Source: Acidovorax sp. YS12 (lineage in GTDB: Bacteria; Pseudomonadota; Gammaproteobacteria; Burkholderiales; Burkholderiaceae_C). From it: a stretch of DNA of 64,000 nucleotides. Positions 1 to 6,515 of this stretch are shown here, one piece after another. The number at the start of each line of letters is the position of its first letter. The first letter of the stretch is position 1. The position numbers and the translations under genes are program-made. Under the pieces are notes generated by a model. It was not told the origin of the DNA, searched no databases, and saw nothing but the letters and a program-made list of their open reading frames with translations. The stretch covers positions 2,356,001-2,420,000 of the forward strand of contig CP053915.1 in assembly GCA_021496925.1 (NCBI GenBank), written 5' to 3'.

Positions 1-8
1 ATTCCACC

Positions 9-1355
9 ATGGCCCGTGACCGCGACTTCGCTCTTCTGGCGCTGCAGGCATTGCGCCGCCAGGGCTGCGTGCTGGCCAGCGCCGAACTGCAGGCCGCGCT
101 GGGCGTGAGCCAGCCCACCGTATCGCGCACGCTGGCGCCGCTGATCCAGGCGGGCCAGGTGCGCAAGGTGGGCGCGGCGCGCTCGCAGCGCTATGTGCTG
201 CCACGCCACGTGCCCGGCGTGGGCAGCGAAGTGCGCGTGATGCGCATCGACGGCTTGGGCCAGCCCTCGCCGTTCGCGCGCATGGTGCCGCTCGAAGGCG
301 GCGCCTTCTGGGTAGAGGAGGCCGATGGCCTGAACGCCCGGCACGATGGCCTGCCCTGGTTCCTGGAAGACATGCGCCCGCAGGGCTTCATGGGCCGTAC
401 CTTCGCGCATGCCCATCCCGAACTGCAACTGGGCAGCGACCCGCGCCACTGGAGCGACGACGACGTGCTGCGCGCCATGACGCTGTACGGCGACGACCTG
501 CCCGGCAACCTCATCATGGGCGACGGGGCCTTCCAGCGCTTTCATGCGCTGGCGCGGCGCGCGTCGCGCGTGGCCTGCGCGCACGACTACCCGCTGCTGG
601 CCGACCAAGCCATGCGGGGCGCGCACCCCGGCTCCTCCGCCGGGGGAGAGCAGCCCAAGTTCTGCACCATCGCCGCAGGGCGGCACGTGATCGTGAAGTT
701 CTCGCCTGGCGGCAACGCCCCCACCGACCAGCGCCTGCGCGACCTGCTGGTGTGCGAGCACCTGGCGCTGTGCACACTGGCGCAGGCCGGGCTGCCCGCG
801 GCGCGCACGCAGCTCTTCGAGGGCGCGGGGCGCGTGTTCCTCGAATCCGAGCGCTTCGACCGCACGCCGCTGCGCGCCGAAGACGGCGATACGGGCCTGG
901 GCGGGCGCATCGGCATGGTGTCGCTGCAGGTCTACAACGCCGAGTACGTGGGCGACATCGACAACTGGGCCGCCACCGCCGACCGCATGGCCGCACGCGG
1001 CCTGCTCACCCCGGCCGACGCGCGCACGCTGCGCCTGCTGGAGGCCTACGGCCAGCTCATCGCCAACACCGACCGGCACTACGGCAACATCTCGCTGGTG
1101 CTGCGTGACGACGATTGGGCGCTGTCGCCCACCTACGACATGCTGCCCATGCTCTACGCCCCGGTGGGCGGTGAACTGGTGCCGCAAGACTTCGCCAGCC
1201 GCCCGCTGCAACCCGCGGCCGCCACGCTGGGCGAGTGGCCCGAAGCGCAGGCGCTGGCGCAGCGCTTCTGGCGGGCGGCGGCGGCGGACGAACGGGTGTC
1301 GGCCGGCTTTCGCGCCATCGCGGCCGAGAATGCAGACATCGTCAGGCGCCACTGA
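9..1355 (+). CDS. yjjJ: HipA-family serine/threonine kinase, YjjJ type
   Basis: A 448-residue protein with an N-terminal winged-helix-like segment (about residues 5-65, LGVSQPTVSRTL as the recognition-helix region) fused to a HipA-like kinase. Visible kinase features are the Gly-rich loop SAGGEQPKF (210-218), a candidate ATP lysine in VIVKFSP (K230), the catalytic loop NTDRHYGN (353-360) and the metal-binding region TYDMLPM (375-381). HipA kinases phosphorylate substrates such as aminoacyl-tRNA synthetases and slow growth; the YjjJ branch carries its own HTH and has no separate HipB. No hipB-like ORF lies at the downstream side; the upstream side is cut by the window edge. Start chosen as the ATG at 9, which gives the full HTH. 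Family assignment is firm; the target is unknown. Confidence 0.85.
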   Translation: MARDRDFALLALQALRRQGCVLASAELQAALGVSQPTVSRTLAPLIQAGQVRKVGAARSQRYVLPRHVPGVGSEVRVMRIDGLGQPSPFARMVPLEGGAFWVEEADGLNARHDGLPWFLEDMRPQGFMGRTFAHAHPELQLGSDPRHWSDDDVLRAMTLYGDDLPGNLIMGDGAFQRFHALARRASRVACAHDYPLLADQAMRGAHPGSSAGGEQPKFCTIAAGRHVIVKFSPGGNAPTDQRLRDLLVCEHLALCTLAQAGLPAARTQLFEGAGRVFLESERFDRTPLRAEDGDTGLGGRIGMVSLQVYNAEYVGDIDNWAATADRMAARGLLTPADARTLRLLEAYGQLIANTDRHYGNISLVLRDDDWALSPTYDMLPMLYAPVGGELVPQDFASRPLQPAAATLGEWPEAQALAQRFWRAAAADERVSAGFRAIAAENADIVRRH

Positions 1356-1362
1356 ACCCGTG

Positions 1363-1387
1363 CTGCGCAGCCTTCACGGCTGCGCAG
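1363..1387. terminator. Perfect hairpin after the yjjJ-like gene
   Basis: A 10-bp perfect stem (CTGCGCAGCC / GGCTGCGCAG) with a 5-nt TTCAC loop begins 8 bases after the stop codon. There is no T-tract, so it may be a transcript-stabilising hairpin or a weak terminator. Confidence 0.4.
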
Positions 1388-1540
1388 ACCACCAGCCCCG
1401 CCTGCGCAGCGCCCCAGGCTGAACAGCGGCGCTGCGCCGCCCGGGTTCCAGACCACGCCGTCTCCCGTCACGCCGCGATCGCCCTCCCAGCCGGCAGTCC
1501 CCCTGCGATGGGCAGGCAGCCGCAGCATGCAGCGAATCAG

Positions 1541-1590
1541 GCCAAAACAGCCCCCAGCCCTTGGCAGACAAGCCCTGGCAGCTATCAAAT
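1541..1590 (+). repeat. Dispersed hairpin repeat, copy 1
   Basis: Diverged copy: CCCAGCCCTTGGCAGACAAG followed by CCCTGGCAGCTATCAAAT. It matches the family seen at 9573-9622, 21987-22037 and 36857-36906. Confidence 0.6.
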
Positions 1591-1642
1591 TTGTACATCG
1601 GTGTACACATCGGCCAGCGGCAGGTCGATGTCCGGGCCATCG
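1585..1642 (-). pseudogene. 3' fragment of a Uma2-family nuclease gene
   Basis: Read on the minus strand it encodes DIDLPLADVYTDVQI and a TGA stop, almost identical to the C-terminus of the complete Uma2 protein at 9617-10162 (DIDLPLADVYADVQI). The flanking dispersed repeat is also shared, so both loci descend from a common uma2-plus-repeat arrangement. Similarity stops at about 1642-1645, roughly 60 bases before the recombinase start; everything upstream in the gene is missing. Confidence 0.7.
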
Positions 1643-1703
1643 ATGCGGTGCCGGGATACCTGCTTGCTGTCCCCGCTTTCTTCGCTTCCCTTTTTTTGAA
1701 ACC

Positions 1704-2600
1704 ATGAACTTCCCGGAACAAGCAGCCGCCTTCCTCACCCACTGCGGCAGCGCCATCAGCCTTTCCAAGCACACGCTCAGGGCCTACGCCTCGGACCTCA
1801 AGGACGCGGGCGCCTTCTTCATGCGCAAAGGCAGGCAGGACGCCATCGCCAAGGACGACATACGCCAGTACATCCGGCACATGCGCGAGGAACGCGCACT
1901 CAAGGAAAGCACGATCAAACGGCGCCTGGCGTCACTGAAACTGCTGTTTCGCTGGCTGTGCGAGGAAGAGGCCATCACGAGCAACCCCTTCACCGGCCTG
2001 AACGAACGCATTCGCCTGCCGCGCCAGTTGCCCAGAACCCTGGACCGCTCGCACACCGCCCTGCTCCACCGCGCCGTCAGCCGGCCCAGCGGCGCGCACG
2101 ACTTTGACGCCTTCAGCCGGCGAACCGCCATCCAGCTCTTGCTGGAAACGGGAATCCGCGTGGGCGAGCTGTCGAACATCCTCGTGGACGACCTGTCCCT
2201 CGCCGACCATGTTCTGAGGATTCGTGGAAAAGGCAACCGGCAAAGAATCGTCTACATCCTGGCCGCGCCCCTGCGCCATGCACTCCAGCGGTACCTGGAG
2301 CAGCGGCAGAAGGTACAGGCCACTGGCGCGCGGCTGTTCGTCACCGCCAACGGCCACAGCCTCACCCCGCCCAGGCTGCGCCAGTCGCTGCGGGAAATCG
2401 CCGCCACCGCCGGAATCCAGCGCCGCGTCACCCCACACATGCTCCGGCACACGCGCGCGACCCGCTGGCTGGAGGCGGGGCTGGACATCCGGCACGTCCA
2501 GAAACTGCTGGGGCATCACAGCATCTCCACGACGGAGATTTATACGCATGTATCGGATCAGGGGTTGCTGGAGGCGTTGCGGCGTGTGAAAGGAGGGTGA
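1704..2600 (+). CDS. Tyrosine recombinase, XerC/XerD-like
   Basis: A 298-residue integrase-type recombinase. The N-terminal core-binding (SAM-like) domain covers about residues 5-90 and the catalytic domain about 110-295. All catalytic residues are visible: R152 (ETGIRVGEL), K176 (RGKGNRQR), H245-x-x-R248 (PHMLRHT), H271 (LLGHH) and Y280 (EIYTHVS). The ATG at 1704 gives normal XerCD length; an upstream in-frame extension to 1527 runs through the Uma2 fragment and repeat and is rejected. Its TGA (2598-2600) overlaps the first two bases of the left 22-bp repeat, and the ATP-grasp ORF starts 16 nt later, so the two may be cotranscribed. It is not at a dif site, so a dedicated invertase or integrase of the adjacent block is more likely than housekeeping Xer. 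Confidence 0.9.
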   Translation: MNFPEQAAAFLTHCGSAISLSKHTLRAYASDLKDAGAFFMRKGRQDAIAKDDIRQYIRHMREERALKESTIKRRLASLKLLFRWLCEEEAITSNPFTGLNERIRLPRQLPRTLDRSHTALLHRAVSRPSGAHDFDAFSRRTAIQLLLETGIRVGELSNILVDDLSLADHVLRIRGKGNRQRIVYILAAPLRHALQRYLEQRQKVQATGARLFVTANGHSLTPPRLRQSLREIAATAGIQRRVTPHMLRHTRATRWLEAGLDIRHVQKLLGHHSISTTEIYTHVSDQGLLEALRRVKGG

Positions 2601-2620
2601 TAACTAGGAATTATGGATGA
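2599..2620 (+). repeat. 22-bp inverted repeat, left copy (candidate crossover site)
   Basis: Begins GATAACTAGGAATTATGG and ends in ATGA. It contains ATAA (2600-2603), a 7-bp centre CTAGGAA (2604-2610) and TTAT (2611-2614), a layout like Xer dif sites (ATAA-N6-TTAT). AGGA at 2606-2609 is the Shine-Dalgarno and ATG at 2617 the start of the ATP-grasp gene. Identity to the right copy ends sharply at 2598 and 2621. Confidence 0.85.
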
Positions 2621-3729
2621 CCGCCCCAACAAGACAATCCCTGCAAATTGCCGACCTTGAGAACTTAATCCATGGCGTGCGCGGCATCCGCGAAGACATC
2701 GCCATCGTCGTGCTGGCCGAAGACGCACACATGGCACAGGAGCGTCCCGCCCTGCACAGCGTGCGATTTCTCGAACGCATAGACCACATGAATGAATTAA
2801 GCCGGATGGAGCGCATCTACATGGAGAACGGGTTTTACTGCCGCGTTGTCTTCGGTGTTTCCCGGTTCCTGGAAATGGCGGTAGCTCAGAGCTTGTTTCC
2901 CGAGTGGGCAAAAATAAAATTAGTTATTGACAGAACAGAAGGCGGGGGACATCGTGATGGATTCGGCCCGGCCCGAAGATCGCTCGGGGCATTGCTTTGC
3001 AAACAGTTCGGTTTCCATTATGGGCATGCAGACGCCTATTCCGCCGCCATCACGCGGCACAAACACCATCAGGCACTCATAATGCATGCGGCTGGTATTC
3101 CGGCTCCGGCCACGTGGTCGTATGACGTGCGTTCAGGATGGGTGACCGGCCTCCCGCCGAAGGGCCTGAAAGTCATTGCCAAATCCACTTTCGAGGCATG
3201 GAGCATTGGCGTCAGCGAGGACACAGTCGGACCATTCAATCCAGCCATTCAAGAGAAAATTCAAGACCTTGCCGAGGAACTAGGCCAACCTATCTGTGTG
3301 CAGGAATTCATCGAAGGCAGAGAAGTTTATGCACTCGTTCTGGACATTGAATCGCCAGCAGTCGCGGGCTTGGTCGAGGCCAGATCTTCGGAAGGCCCAA
3401 AACCCAATGGCGATTACCTCGTCTTTGAAGATCACCGCCGCCCGGGCGGTATCATCTATGAAAAGTGCAACGACCTTCCTGCCGATACGGTCGATTCATT
3501 AAAGACTGCTGCCGTAGAAACATTCCGACTTCTCGGAATGACTGCCTACGGTCGCATTGATTTTCGCGTCGACAACGCGGGAAAGCCCTTCGTTATGGAT
3601 ATCGCCGACAACCCCGGAACGTCTCCGGCAAGCTCGCTGGCCAGGATTTTGGGTGATCGCGAGGTTGACTTGCAGGACATCCCCATATTGCTCCTAGCCG
3701 TCAGTCTGAGAGCGACGAGGCTGCTTTAA
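2617..3729 (+). CDS. ATP-grasp ligase-like protein
   Basis: A 370-residue protein resembling D-Ala-D-Ala-ligase/RimK-type ATP-grasp enzymes, which join a carboxylate to an amine through an acyl phosphate. Visible features: a central ATP-binding half (KGLKVIAKSTFEAWSIGV, then CVQEFIEGREVYALVL) and the C-terminal metal-binding segment GRIDFRVD...GKPFVMDIADNPG (312-334; candidates D315, D328, N332). The usual E-x-N of the metal site reads D-I-A-D-N, so the canonical Asn is an Ala with Asn shifted; activity may be altered. The N-terminal 130 residues match nothing I recognise. AGGA sits 7 nt before the ATG, inside the inverted repeat. Its TAA overlaps the stop of the convergent STAND gene by two bases. 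Substrate unknown. Confidence 0.75.
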   Translation: MTAPTRQSLQIADLENLIHGVRGIREDIAIVVLAEDAHMAQERPALHSVRFLERIDHMNELSRMERIYMENGFYCRVVFGVSRFLEMAVAQSLFPEWAKIKLVIDRTEGGGHRDGFGPARRSLGALLCKQFGFHYGHADAYSAAITRHKHHQALIMHAAGIPAPATWSYDVRSGWVTGLPPKGLKVIAKSTFEAWSIGVSEDTVGPFNPAIQEKIQDLAEELGQPICVQEFIEGREVYALVLDIESPAVAGLVEARSSEGPKPNGDYLVFEDHRRPGGIIYEKCNDLPADTVDSLKTAAVETFRLLGMTAYGRIDFRVDNAGKPFVMDIADNPGTSPASSLARILGDREVDLQDIPILLLAVSLRATRLL

Positions 3730-6236
3730 TACATCGACCAGAACTGCACATCTGGCATTCTAAAACCCCGGCCTATCTCAGGCCAGATAGCGCTGGGTTC
3801 ACGGGGCTTATTCTCCAGGGGGTAACGATCCCATTCCACGGGAGACATGCGAATATCTTTCTCGAAAACCTGACGAAGTACGTCGTGGCGGGTTCTGAGC
3901 AACTCTTTCGTCTCGTAAGGATTTTTATCCACCAATTGAGACAGATTGTCCCATTTGGCAAGACATTCACTGGCAGGGGCACCAAGAAGGTACTTTGCGC
4001 TGCAAAGGTTGGAGCACACAAAATATAATGGATTAGGCTCTGGGTCGACAATATTAATCAGCTCTTTTTCAAGCTCCTTGAATATTTCAATGCCTTCCGC
4101 AAGTCGCCCATCAAGACAAAGATAAACCCCAAGATGGTTCTTGGTGTAGTATGGATCAGAGGAGATGCCGAAACATTCCACCACCGCCCGCTGTAACCCT
4201 TCGGCCTCTGACGCTGAAACAACCCCGACTCGATAGCGGGCCATGACGTTCAAGGTGTGAACCATATCCTTCCGGGGGAAGGTCACCCCGCTATAACGAT
4301 CCGCCAGTGCAATCGCCTTTTCGGATGCATTGATCGCTTTAAAATAATCGCCCGTCGATATGAAAAGTGCTGCTAGATTATTAAGGCAGCGGAAATATTC
4401 CGATGGTTCAAGGGGGTCACAGCCATCCTCGGGGCGATGAAAACGCTCGGCATCCATCACTCTTTGCAAAGCCACGTCTGGCATATTAAGGCTTTCCGCA
4501 CTGCGTTCCAGGACATAAATACTGTATTCTGCGCTCTTGTCATAGTCCAGACGGTTGCTCAATTTTTCTCTGAGCTCATGATCTAATGTATAGGCTGGCC
4601 CCTTGTCCCGCTCAAGAACGAGGGCCGAGCGGAGGACTGACTGCAAGCGCAGTCCCTGCTCAAATTCAATATCGATATGCTTTGCCGATAATTGAAGCTC
4701 CCTTATCAATTTCTTGCGAAGCTTCTCACTCCTAGAATTCAGCTCAGCCAATGACTTGACATACAAAATTTCAGCCGAAATGATCTTGGAATGCACCGCC
4801 CCAAGGGAATTTACTATACGCAAGGTATTTTCATTATCCCCAAGGGCAAGGCTATGGTAGGCCCGCGAAAGCTCATCAATCAATCTTGCGCACCCACCTG
4901 TTTCGATAAGCACGGCGCTCTCTGCAGATGCATAGCTGGAGCTTTGATTTCCGCGCCTGAAATCGGCTGCTGCTGCGGCAACGAGAAGATCGGCAGCTTG
5001 CCTGCATTCCCCCGCTCGGAAAAGATTAGCGCTGCGGCGCACATAATCTCCCGGAGTCAATTTTCGCAGGCATTCCGCAAATGCGATCCGCAAGGTACTC
5101 TCATGAATACCCAGCTTGTCATGGAAAACATTTCTCGTCGCGTCATCCCTGAACTCTATGAGGTTGCCATTGCAATTGATGAAATTCAGTTCGCTGCACA
5201 GCTTGATGGCATTGCCAATCTGAACTCTGTCATTCAGGAGGCATGAAATCTCGTCCCGAATCGCAATCGTGCCGATAATGGTTACCGCCTGCAGAAGGGC
5301 TTCTATGGCTTCGCGGTTACCTCCTGTCTTTTTCAATCGCGCCATCAACAAGTTCCCAAAGAAATTGGTCTTGTCACTCTTCTCTATGGATGACAAGTCC
5401 CCGCCATTTTTCGATAGAAAATGACACGCCTCGCCAAGTATGGAGAGATTGCCCCCGCTCATTTCAAAGATGATTCTCCTGTCATCTTCTCCAATGGCTT
5501 GAGGAAGGCCGAGCGTCTCGGCTATTTCATTGAATTTATTTTTCTCAAGGTATTTTGTCCTTATCCTGTGATGAAATGCAGGGAGCACATCGTTGAATCG
5601 ACCATCTTCCCAGATGGGGCGCGGTAGCGCTCCATCCGTAGTCACGGCAAGCAAATAGAAATTCGAAACGAATGGAAAGGTTCCTTCTATCTCTTTTTTC
5701 AATATCATGGCCAGTATGCTCAGGGAGCGGCCGTCCCACCACTCAATGTCGTCTGCAATCATGAGCACGGGACGGCCTCTCGCCTGCTGATTGAAAACGG
5801 TCAGGAGCGACACTTCTTCATCGTATAGAAAAGCAACGCCCTGCTGACTCCTGCGCTTTCCCACGTCGTACAGCTTATGCAAGTCCTGAGCATCCAGAAC
5901 GCCATGGCTCATGAACTTTACAGAAATATTTACCACCGCCTTGATCACTGCCTCGATTGACGGGAAGTGGTCTGACTCCTGGGCCTGGGCTTTTTTCCAG
6001 GCATACAGCTCCCGGCCCATCTCACCTGGGCCGCTGACCCCCCGAATGACGTAGCCCCCATATTTGAGAAAAATGGCCCCGATGCTCTTGGCAAGCCACG
6101 TTTTCCCACTCCCCGGCGGGCCGGAAATCAAGGCGGATTGGGTGCTTCCGGACAGGAGGCCATTGGTGATCTTATGGATTTCATCTGTCAGCCCCATGGC
6201 ATCCCATATCTGCGGGCTTGGCTCATATTCATTCAT
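3726..6236 (-). CDS. STAND-type NTPase (AAA_16-like) with C-terminal helical repeats
   Basis: An 836-residue protein. The Walker A motif is GPPGSGKT (39-46); Walker B is VLMIADDIEWWD (157-168), the DDxxWWD style of MalT/LuxR-type STAND ATPases. The remaining roughly 450 residues look like TPR-type helical repeats (for example LNNLAALFISTGDYFKAINASEKAIALADRY). Unlike MalT/LuxR relatives there is no C-terminal HTH, and no nuclease, TIR or protease domain is evident at either end. STAND proteins are ligand-triggered switches in regulation and antiphage defence; the role here is unknown. The ATG at 6236 and AGGA 7 nt upstream lie in the right copy of the 22-bp repeat, exactly mirroring the ATP-grasp gene. 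An alternative ATG at 6240 hits a stop after three codons. Confidence 0.8.
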   Translation of the reverse strand: MNEYEPSPQIWDAMGLTDEIHKITNGLLSGSTQSALISGPPGSGKTWLAKSIGAIFLKYGGYVIRGVSGPGEMGRELYAWKKAQAQESDHFPSIEAVIKAVVNISVKFMSHGVLDAQDLHKLYDVGKRRSQQGVAFLYDEEVSLLTVFNQQARGRPVLMIADDIEWWDGRSLSILAMILKKEIEGTFPFVSNFYLLAVTTDGALPRPIWEDGRFNDVLPAFHHRIRTKYLEKNKFNEIAETLGLPQAIGEDDRRIIFEMSGGNLSILGEACHFLSKNGGDLSSIEKSDKTNFFGNLLMARLKKTGGNREAIEALLQAVTIIGTIAIRDEISCLLNDRVQIGNAIKLCSELNFINCNGNLIEFRDDATRNVFHDKLGIHESTLRIAFAECLRKLTPGDYVRRSANLFRAGECRQAADLLVAAAAADFRRGNQSSSYASAESAVLIETGGCARLIDELSRAYHSLALGDNENTLRIVNSLGAVHSKIISAEILYVKSLAELNSRSEKLRKKLIRELQLSAKHIDIEFEQGLRLQSVLRSALVLERDKGPAYTLDHELREKLSNRLDYDKSAEYSIYVLERSAESLNMPDVALQRVMDAERFHRPEDGCDPLEPSEYFRCLNNLAALFISTGDYFKAINASEKAIALADRYSGVTFPRKDMVHTLNVMARYRVGVVSASEAEGLQRAVVECFGISSDPYYTKNHLGVYLCLDGRLAEGIEIFKELEKELINIVDPEPNPLYFVCSNLCSAKYLLGAPASECLAKWDNLSQLVDKNPYETKELLRTRHDVLRQVFEKDIRMSPVEWDRYPLENKPREPSAIWPEIGRGFRMPDVQFWSMY

Positions 6237-6254
6237 CCATAATTCCTAGTTATC
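6233..6254 (-). repeat. 22-bp inverted repeat, right copy (candidate crossover site)
   Basis: Exact reverse complement of 2599-2620 over all 22 bases; the flanking bases on both sides differ from those of the left copy. On the minus strand it carries AGGA (6247-6244) and the ATG (6236-6234) of the STAND gene. The asymmetric 7-bp centre puts the two sites in inverted orientation, which predicts inversion rather than excision. Confidence 0.85.
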
Positions 6255-6515
6255 GTTCATTGATTTAAAACGGCAGTCAGGTTCCACACTGTGCAGCATC
6301 TTTTTTGATACTGTTCATGTGGTAACTTTATGTATCTTGTCAGACAAGGACGCATCCGTCTATAGAACCCACAAATCCGCCGAGTCCACCTTGCGGCAAT
6401 ACTTATAAAAATAGCTGCTAACCCTTGCTACACAAGCGCTAGCAGCTATCAAAATAGAAGCTGATGTAGTGGGGCTATCCAAGTCCCAGTCAGGGACGGA
6501 ACAGGCCCGTCTTCA
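6255..6515. other. Intergenic region right of the inverted repeat
   Basis: No gene seen. It contains a short palindrome CTTGTCAGACAAG (about 6336-6348), one dispersed hairpin repeat (6411-6455) and the insertion point of the IS element. I see no well-spaced sigma-70 promoter reading left toward the STAND gene, so that gene may be poorly transcribed in this orientation; this is a weak negative. Confidence 0.5.
6411..6455 (+). repeat. Dispersed hairpin repeat, copy 2
   Basis: AATAGCTGCTAACCC...AAGCGCTAGCAGCTATCAAA. Among the copies closest to the inferred consensus at the 3' half. Confidence 0.7.

Larger units (their letters stand above)
1356..1703. other. Intergenic region upstream of the recombinase
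   Basis: About 350 bases without an intact gene. It holds the hairpin after the kinase gene, one copy of the dispersed hairpin repeat (1541-1590) and a C-terminal Uma2 gene fragment (1585-1642). From about 1645 to the recombinase ATG at 1704 the sequence matches nothing else in the window, so the left edge of the acquired block probably lies here. I see no convincing sigma-70 promoter for the recombinase. Confidence 0.6.
2599..6254. other. Putative invertible two-gene cassette
   Basis: A 3.66-kb segment bounded by a perfect 22-bp inverted repeat and containing only two convergent genes whose stop codons overlap. Both ribosome-binding sites and start codons lie inside the repeat copies, in the same relative positions. 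An adjacent complete tyrosine recombinase reads into the left end. The block is visibly richer in A/T than the flanking genes. Inversion between the repeats would exchange the two genes behind the recombinase gene without damaging either reading frame. The repeats and gene layout are seen; inversion is inferred. Confidence 0.7.

Noticed and set aside
752..1108. Overlapping plus-strand frame inside the HipA-like gene
   Set aside because: Arg/Ala/His-rich shadow of the main frame with no family resemblance.
1527..1703. Longer N-terminus for the tyrosine recombinase
   Set aside because: The extra 59 codons run through the Uma2 fragment and the dispersed repeat and do not resemble the family.
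2599..6254. The 22-bp repeats as ends of an ordinary transposon
   Set aside because: The recombinase lies outside the repeats, no target duplication is seen at the flanks (T/C and G/C differ), and both start codons lie inside the repeats; inversion explains this better, though it is not excluded.
6255..6515. Promoter for the STAND gene
   Set aside because: TTGTCT and several TA-rich hexamers exist but none pair at 15-19 bp spacing; I could not support one.
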